A stretch of DNA of 64,000 nucleotides. It comes from Trichopus zeylanicus subsp. travancoricus. Lineage: Eukaryota; Streptophyta; Magnoliopsida; Dioscoreales; Dioscoreaceae. Made by a program: the position numbers and the translations under genes. The stretch spans positions 310,001 through 374,000 of the forward strand of contig RXID01021791.1 of assembly GCA_005019695.1 (NCBI GenBank). Direction: 5' to 3'. Each line of letters begins with the position of its first letter. Positions within the stretch are counted from its first letter, which is position 1. Positions 56,760-64,000 of the stretch are shown here, one piece after another. The notes under the pieces are model-generated. The model was given only the letters and a program-made list of their open reading frames with translations. It was not told the origin of the DNA and ran no database searches.

Positions 56760-57640
56760 TCTCGCTTGAAAGTTAGCTCTAGTACTAGCCCACGGGCTCT
56801 TTCAAAACCAATTTTAACTAAGGCTAGCTTGCAAGCTCACTAAATGATTACCAAACTAAGGCCAACTTGCGACCTCGCTGAACATCTATTCAGGATAAGA
56901 TTAACCTGTAGGCTTACCAAATATTTATTTAGACTAAGATCAATATGCAGGCTTGTCAAATGTCCATTCGGATAAAGGCTAGCTTAAGAGCTCGTCGAAT
57001 ATCTATTTAGACTAAGGCCAGCTATGAGCTCGTCGAATATTTATTCAGACTAAGGTCAACTACAAGCTTGTCGAATATCTAGTTGAACTAAGGATAGCTT
57101 GTGAGCTCATTGAACGTCTATTCAGACTAAGGCTAACTCACAGGCTTGTCAAATGTCTATTCAGGCAAAGGATAGTTTGCAAGCTTGCCAAATAATTATT
57201 TAGACTAAGGCTATCTTGTGAGCTCGCCGAAATCTATTCAGACTAAGGCTATCTCACAAGGTTGCTAAACATCTATTTGGACTAGCCATAGTCTGAATAG
57301 ACGAATGCAAGCCCATGGGTTGGGCTTGTGTTTGTCTATTCAGACTATGGCTAGTTTGTAAGCTTACTGAATGTCTATTCAGTCTAACACTAGCCATGGG
57401 CTTGTCAAATATCTATTTGGCCTAGGCTAGGTTGGGGACTTGTCGATCATCTATTCGGACTAAAGTCAGCCCACGAGCTCGTCAAACGTCTATTTGGTCT
57501 AAGGCTAGCTTGCAAGCTCGTATAATGTCTATTTAGACTAAGGTTAGCCTATGAGCTTCTGAATGTCTAAATTAGGGCTAGCTTGCGAGCTTGTTGAAAA
57601 TCCAAATTAACTCAAGGTTAGCTCATGGTTTCACCTAAAT
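56760..57640 (+). repeat. Minisatellite A variant, ~46-bp unit
   Basis: About 18 copies of a ~46-bp unit, CTAAGGCTAGCTTGCGAGCTC plus GTCGAATGTCTATTCAGA. GCTAGCTTGCGAGCTC resembles the ~24-bp unit of other LTRs, but the second half is private to this array, so the unit has doubled and diverged. Confidence 0.85.
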
Positions 57641-58260
57641 TCATCATGATAATTCGAGGGCACTCAAAGTAAATCAATTAAGCAAGATTGATCAAATTAT
57701 AGTGACTCAATCGTATTGAACAAATAAAATCATATTGACTCAAATAAATCACTAAGTGGACTTAAGTAAATCAAATACATGGACCAAAACCTATATTGAA
57801 CTGGATTGAAATCCAAATTGGGTTAACTCAAACCAAATTAGTTTAGACCCAACTTCAATCAGGTCCAAATTGGGTTAATCAGAGATTAAATTAAATTCAA
57901 ATTAAACCATAATTGGGTCAAACTAGATTCAAATTAAATCCTAGTTAGGTTGAACCAACTAGAATCAAACCCAGAGTGTGTTAAATCCAATTCAAAACTA
58001 AACCATAATTGGGTTAAATTAAGTTCAAGCCAAACCTCAGTTGGGTTAAATCAAGTTCAAACTGAATTCCAATCCGGTAAATCAAGCTCAAATTTAATTC
58101 AAACCAAAAGTCAAGTTATACCTGAACCAAAACCAAGTCGAACCTGAATTCGAATGAGGTCAAATCTAAACCAGAACTAAGTTGAGCCTGAACCAAAACC
58201 AAAATTGAACCTAAATTGACTTGAACTTGAACCTAAGTCCACTAAGGTTCAAATCAAAAT
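57641..58260 (+). repeat. LTR module B
   Basis: Loose AT-rich repeats (AATTGGGTTAAATCAAGTTC, AACCAAAACCAAG) after the TCATGATAATTCGAGGGC junction. Confidence 0.65.
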
Positions 58261-58650
58261 CCAATGAGGGTCTGTTGAGGTTCAAACCCAAACCCATTAA
58301 GGGTCGGATCCAAAACCCATTAAATATCCATTAAAAATCCATTAAGGGTCTGGTCTAAGATCTATTAAGGATCCATCAAGAGCCCATCAAGGGTGGGATC
58401 CAAAATCCATTAAGAATCCAACAATGACCCATTAAGGGTCGGATCCAAGATCGATTAAAGATCCATTAAGAACCCATTAAGGGTCATATTCAAGATCAAT
58501 TAAGGATCAATTAAGAATTAAGGGTGGATCCAAAATCTATTAAGACCCATTAAGAACTCATTAAGGGTTGGGTCCAAGACCTGTTAAAGATCTAATAAGA
58601 ACCCATTAAGGATTTGAATCCAAGATCCATTAAGGATCTATTCAGAAACC
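58260..58650 (+). repeat. LTR module C, ~45-bp minisatellite
   Basis: GGGTxGGATCC at 58391, 58436 and 58481 gives a 45-bp spacing. Units carry GATCCATTAAGAACCCATTA. Confidence 0.82.
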
Positions 58651-58889
58651 AATAAGGGTCCAACACAAGGTCAAGCCTGATCTGAACTAAATTAGACTCA
58701 AATCAAAATTGAGTTCTAAATATTGAACTAAATCAAATGAACTAAGTAAAATCAAATTCAAATCAAGATCAAGTTGTGAACATAGAATCAGAAAGAAGTT
58801 CTTAATATTAAACTAAATTAGATCATAATTAAAACAAACCAAGTCTAAATTTCTGATCAAACCAAACTAAGTAGGTTTGAGCTCAGTTA

Positions 58890-59830
58890 GATAGTTAGCC
58901 ACAATGCCTTGATCAATCAAAGTTAACCAACAACATGCTCACAAAAGTTGGTCACACTTCGAATCTAGTCAACCACAGAAGTTGTTGATAACACATCTTT
59001 CAAGCTAAGCCAACCCAAAAGCATTGGCAATGCTTCAAATCAAACCAAACTAGGGTAGGCTTGAACTTGTTTAGTTAGCTAGCAATAATGCCTTATTCAA
59101 ATAATGTCAAACAACAACAAGCCCACAGCCGTTGATCACACTTTGAAGCTAGTCAAACTAGAAGCTATTGAGGATGCACCTTTTCAGCTAAGCCAACCCA
59201 AAAGTTTTGGAAACACTACAAATTGAATCAAAACATGCCTAAAAGGCTATCGATTATTGAAGCAAACTAAACTAAGGCAGTCTTGAACTCGCTTAGTTAG
59301 TTGGGCATAATGCCTTGTTCAAAAAAAGTCAACCAAAATATGCATGAAGTTATTGGCCACACTTCAAAGCTAGTCAATCCCAAAAGCCATTGATGATGCA
59401 GCTCTCAAGCTAAGCCAGCCCAAAAGTATTGACAACACTTCAAATTTAATCAACAACATGCCTAAAAGGCCATTGATTATTAAATCAAGCAAATTAAGGT
59501 AGGCTTGAACTGTTTAGTCAGTCAACCAGATGCTTTGTTAAAACAAAGTTATTACCAATGCCACTAGGCTAACGAAAACACTTAGAACCAAATGAAGTTA
59601 TCAATAATGCCACTAGGCTAATGAAAATACTTCAGACCATGAAATTATCGCCAATGCCTCATAGGATAGTGGAAATATTTCAAACCAAATAAAGTTATCC
59701 CCAACACCTTATTAGCTAATGGAAATATTTTAAACCATGAAGTTATTGCCAACACCTTATTGGCTATCAAAAACACTTGAGGCCAATCCCAACAAGTCGC
59801 CAGCAATGCCATCCAATGAAGTTATCACCG
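58890..59830 (+). repeat. LTR module D, long form
   Basis: A ~190-220-bp degenerate unit first (TAGGCTTGAACTxGxTTAGT, CTTTCAAGCTAAGCCAACCC, three copies near 58880, 59050 and 59270). It then becomes the ~50-bp unit seen in LTR 1 (59520-59800). Confidence 0.7.
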
Positions 59831-60333
59831 AAGCTTAAAGTTATTAGAAACATTTCAAACTCCTCTCATCACCTTCCATGTCTCGCCAAGCGACACCATT
59901 AAAGCAAATCATCAACATTCGCCAATGATCAAATCAAGACCTACCCAAGCCACACTCTGCACTGTCCAGCACATGGGAGAGGGGTAGCAGCAAATATTGA
60001 GCTTTTTCCATTCCCTTTCTTATTTTATATTTAAATTCATTAAAATGTAAAGTGAGGGCATGCCCTTCAATAATCCATGTACCCCTTTTTTTCATATAAA
60101 TCAAATTATGCTTTCTTCTTTTCGTTTGTGTCTCTATTTTATTAGCTAAGTTTCTTACTTTAAGAGGTTCCTAACAATTGTAGGGGCAATTAACAATATG
60201 GACTTGTGCCTAGTGGAAGTCATATTTCCCTAACACTTGATTGTGCATTCAAACCACCATATTTTTTTATTCATTATTTTGAGCTTACTCCTCGGGGTCT
60301 TCACTATCTCAAGTGGTCAATTTTGATCTTACA

Positions 60334-60357
60334 AATTCTAGTATGCTCAATGGGACC
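60334..60357 (+). promoter_or_regulatory. Degenerate primer-binding site, element 2
   Basis: AATTCTAGTATGCTCAATGGG lines up with 29224-29247 and is followed by the same leader (ACCTAACTTTTCCTCCAAGT). Confidence 0.5.
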
Positions 60358-63300
60358 TAACTTTTCCTCCAAGTAGAGAAACCTAGTTAATATGAGCACA
60401 TATCGAAAAAACAAAAGCAAAAGGCTGATGATCAATTAAGAGAAAGGGAAATGGCATCATCAAGTGATCCTTTTGGCCAATCTATACCATTATTTTTTAT
60501 GAAGAGTCTGTGGTATGCTTCCTTAACCAACAGTTATCGCATGGGCAATTGGTGTCCACATAAACATGAACCAACTCTTCAACTCCTATCTAGAGGGCAA
60601 CTCCTATTTAGGAGACAAAAAAAAAATCTTATCTAGGGGGCAACTCCCATTCAGGAGGTAAAGACCTCCCATCCTGGGAGCAAGGGCCAAACCCATTCAA
60701 AGGGATTAAAGCCAAATTCCACTATGCCAAACCTTGATGACAAAATAATAATCATCTTGGGGGCAATTGGAGTCCATATTAGCCATCAAGCTGTCCAACT
60801 CTATCCAATTTATGCATGGTGCTTCTACTTTCACCAATAGTGTCACTGCTTCTACCATTGCTAATTGTTACCATTGATCCAATCACTACTCTACTTGTCT
60901 AGTATGGATCAACCCCTCACCTCCCACCTTCTGGGAAAAGATCAAGTCCACCTAGAGGACAAAAGACCGAGTCCACCAAAGAGACAAAGACAAAGTTTGC
61001 CCCAACAGCAAAGGCCAAATTTCATTATATTGAATCTTGATGATGAAATAGAGACTTCATTAATATAAACCAGGGCATTAGTCTATCAAAGGCTAAGCAA
61101 TAGGCAAAGGTTAGTTTTTAATCAACTACAACTTACTAAAGGAAGGACCAGTCGGGTGTTGGATCGACTTCAAGATGTCAAATCGAACCAAAAGCTAGAT
61201 TCTATAATTCTCACCTCCAATGCTATAAGAGCTAAAGGAGAACAATGGAAGAACAAATGTTCAATCTTATTTAGCTAAAAAAGGGGCAATGCCATCTAAT
61301 GCCAAACTGATTAATGGATGAGCAACTAAATTTGAAAAGAAGGATACTCACACCAAGTTAGCAATAGGGAAGAGTCAAATAGTTGTATGAGTTTTAGAAA
61401 CATAAAATGAAAAAATGTCTAGCCTATGACAAAACATCTAGTTAAATCAAACTGACTAATTAAGTATGTATTCCTTACTTCTCAAGGCAAAACACAAAAA
61501 AAAATAATTGAAAAAAATATAAAACAAAAAAAATTTCTTAGTATTCAGGTTAAATACCTTCTATCTTAGAGACAATGTCTCTGAAAATGAAGGGGTAATG
61601 AAGTCAAGGATGATTAATAATGAAACATGGTGGAGTTAGAATCCCAACACCTCCCCCACCCACCGACATCCTAAGTTAACTTTAGGAATGCAAGCTTGGA
61701 AATATGGTGACCAATCTACAAGTAGCTAGAATCCTATTAGGAAAGTTGCCTCAAAGACAAAAGTGCAATAATCAAAAGATAACTTCTTGGAAATCTATTC
61801 CTAGAGTCAATTGGTCACCCCTCCAAAAAATAAAGAAAAAGAGAAACAAAACAAAGTCCCAAATGAATAAATCTCATGTGAGAAACCAAACCAAGAAAGG
61901 CAAACTCAAAGAGTAAGTATCAGTTGGCATCTATAAGCCTCCAAACCTTGGATCTTCAAAAGGGGAATGAGATTTCTAAAAAAAAAGCAAAGAGAAAATA
62001 TAAATGGGGAGAAAATTGGATCAAATGTGAGAATTAGGAGGACTTACCCAGTCCCATCTTGATGTACTATCTACCAAGAAAGACCACCAAAAGAGTAAGT
62101 ACTGATTGGCATATGTGAGTATGTAAACCTTGGAAATTGAGATTAAGAGGCATCCAAGGTCAAAGCTAAATTCAAAGAAGCAACTAACCAATAGGAACAT
62201 GGTAAAAGTAATGAAGTCGTGAGAAAAACAAGTTCCTGAAGATAATATTGCACTAGGGAAGAGGTATAAGAGGAGGTCAATTGCTGACCTACCACATTTT
62301 AAGACCTAAATCATCCTTAAACTTCAACAAACCTAACCAAGTAGGAGGCCTTAATCAAAGATGGAAGGATATATCACTTGTCTACCAAAATATTTTTTGA
62401 AATAATAAATCCATAGAAAATTTTTCTTTCAAAAAAAATATACAAACACATATGCTTTGCATCATTTACTTCTTCCAGCATCATAATCAAATTGAAAAAA
62501 GGAGAGAAAATATCACTTTATAAGGTTACTTCTCTCAAAGCTCAAGCACCGATTTGGCATCTAGATGAACTATTAGCTTGAAGTACTATAACTCAACAAG
62601 CATCGATTAAAGTATTTTCTCACTAAGTCAGCTAACTGCTACAACATATCCTACTCTAGCATCAATATGGCATTATAGGAGACAAGTTTGATGAAAATAG
62701 TAACTTCATGTCTTATTCATTGCCCTACCAAGGCGTGATATGAACAACATAGTGAAGAAGCTTCAAGGTGGCACTCAAGATAGCCATCCAAGCAATCCAA
62801 GTTAAATCACTTGGACCAGCTGGTCAAGATATCAATCACTATCTGAAGTGATCAAAATCGGGGTATATTGCTCCCAGGCCCCTAATTCTATGGCCACTTT
62901 AGCATAGGTCAGGATCTCTTCTCCCAACCATTGTCAAGTGATAGCCTCTACATTATGGATGCAAGGGCTTTAATCCAATGAAAAGAAAATTAGAACTCCT
63001 TTTCATCAAAATAGGATGTTTTCCTCAAAAATAAACACCACATTCCTTTGCTGGTCTATTCAAGGATGAAAATGAGAAATGCTCACATCTAAAGCACACG
63101 AGCATATGCAACAACTCTCTTCTAAAAATACATGATGATGTCAGGAGGCATATTACCTGAGCATCCATTGTGAATGCTTAATCGAATATTAAATCCATTC
63201 TCTAATAAAAGAAGATGCTAAGGATAAAGTCAAGTCCTCTCTCATTCAAATGCTTAAGAAAAGCATGTTGCTAAAGCATTTGGAGTGGACAACCAATCCA

Positions 63301-64000
63301 TCGGGTTAATACCAAGTAAGATCTTCATTTTCCACTACCAAGAGTTCGTGGACAAGAAAGTCAAAACTCTCTCATCAAATAGTCACAAAGGGAGAATATA
63401 GCCTTGACTTTAAAAAAATACAAAAAACTGATCAAGGGTTCATCCCTCAACTTGAAATATTGGGGGCAAGTACAATTCTCTCCCTTAATGTTTAAGAGAC
63501 ATCTATCGCCATGACATTCAAAGGAAACTAACATATATGATGTTTCCTATTATTTCTGTACTCAATAATAGATCAAGCCAAAAGTCATGAAATTCTTGAC
63601 TAAGACTTCAAGTAGACCACTTATATAGTGTGAAATCAAATATGTTATTCTAATGGCAAAAAAAGTACATCATCTCCATTATGGTGAACTCAAGCTTATC
63701 ACCTCCAATATGGTGAACTCAAGTTTGTCACCTTTGATATGGTGAATCCAAGCTTATCATCTTCAATATGATGAAATTAAGCCTATCACCTCAAGCTCAT
63801 CACTTCAACATGGTGATGTTAAGCTTATCACTTCAAAAGTGGTAAAACCAAATGGATTACCTCCAAGATGATAAAATCAATTTCTTCCTCCATGACAATT
63901 GCAAGTCAAACATGCTATCTCTGACATAGTGAAATTAAAGTAGCAACTTTGGAAACTAGTCAAGTAAACTTTATTTTGTGTGGGATTGAGCTTGTATTTA
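60358..64000 (+). mobile_element. Internal region of non-autonomous Tat-like element 2
   Basis: Collinear with 29248-32400, including the two short leader arrays, the CCCACCCACCGACATCCTAA-like piece (61657), and AAGTAAGATCTTCATTTTCC (63314). It has about 550 bp (61895-62441) missing in element 1. No retroviral-type domain was recognised. Short frames (60451-60636, 60865-61068, 61704-61916) are not kept in element 1. The 3' UTR tandem array begins near 63650 and runs off the window. Confidence 0.65.
63650..64000 (+). repeat. 3' UTR tandem array of element 2 (start)
   Basis: ~29-bp units (CTCCAATATGGTGAACTCAAGC-like), as at 32130-32270, continuing past the window end. Confidence 0.8.

Larger units (their letters stand above)
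54820..60333 (+). repeat. LTR 4, most complete LTR (5.5 kb)
   Basis: TGAGATGATTTTTATCATAA start, ...TTTTGATCTTACA end (60333). Modules: AT-rich head with an AAATAAATTCTCATCT-type ~18-bp repeat (55540-55740), TATA box (55854-55860), weak intron candidate (56010-56087), GC-rich block (56088-56420), minisatellite A variant (56760-57640), module B (57640-58260), module C (58260-58650), linking piece, module D (about 58890-59830), tail (59930-60333). All modules appear once each and in order, so it is the best guide to the family's LTR layout. Confidence 0.7.

Overview
The window looks like repeat-dense, gene-poor nuclear DNA of a flowering plant. It is AT-rich and carries plant-type LTR retrotransposons: Ty1-copia elements primed by initiator tRNA-Met, and Ty3-gypsy elements of Tat/Ogre type with a second RNase H. 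Both are interleaved with micro- and minisatellites. I found no intact host gene, rRNA, tRNA or CRISPR array. Almost every open frame is a broken retrotransposon gene or an accidental reading of a tandem repeat. I cannot name the species; a large-genome angiosperm, possibly a monocot, is a guess.

Layout. 1-3593: minus-strand copia remnant (integrase start, protease, gag, PBS, 5' LTR), cut by the window edge. 4864-5550: possible gypsy-type LTR with a PBS. 5775-8265: a complete 2.5-kb non-autonomous copia element (TR-GAG type), minus strand, with both LTRs, PBS, PPT, target-site duplication and only gag plus a pre-integrase stub. 9480-11035: minus-strand gypsy gag and LTR relics. 11036-17660: a 6.6-kb imperfect (TAY)n microsatellite. 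17660-19627: a second, older plus-strand copy of the TR-GAG family, cut at its 3' end.

19628-64000 is dominated by one Tat/Ogre-like family with very long modular LTRs. LTR heads lie at 19628, 33728, 52895 and 54820, all on the plus strand. An LTR contains, in order: an AT-rich head, a TATA box, a possible 61-78-bp leader intron, a GC-rich block, and minisatellites A (~24 bp, GCTAGCCTTTGGGCTCACAC-like), B (AT-rich AAATTGAACC-like), C (~45 bp, GGATCCATTAAGG-like) and D (~50 bp). A conserved tail ends in CA just before a degenerate PBS. Two copies (19628-35570 and 54820 to the window end) have internal regions with no recognisable gag or pol and look non-autonomous. A minus-strand copy (35571-43370) keeps gag and protease. 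A plus-strand fragment (49165-52400) keeps RT, two RNase H domains and the integrase zinc finger but no DDE core. All coding parts are pseudogenes with stops and lost catalytic residues.

Minisatellite A has been amplified into higher-order arrays at 21355-27403 (unit ~1.3 kb, broken by a 20-N assembly gap) and at 46274-47718 (five 289-bp copies, identical by eye). The likely interplay is that an autonomous Tat element supplied proteins to shorter relatives that share its LTR and priming site, while the LTRs seeded new satellite arrays. That interplay is inference.
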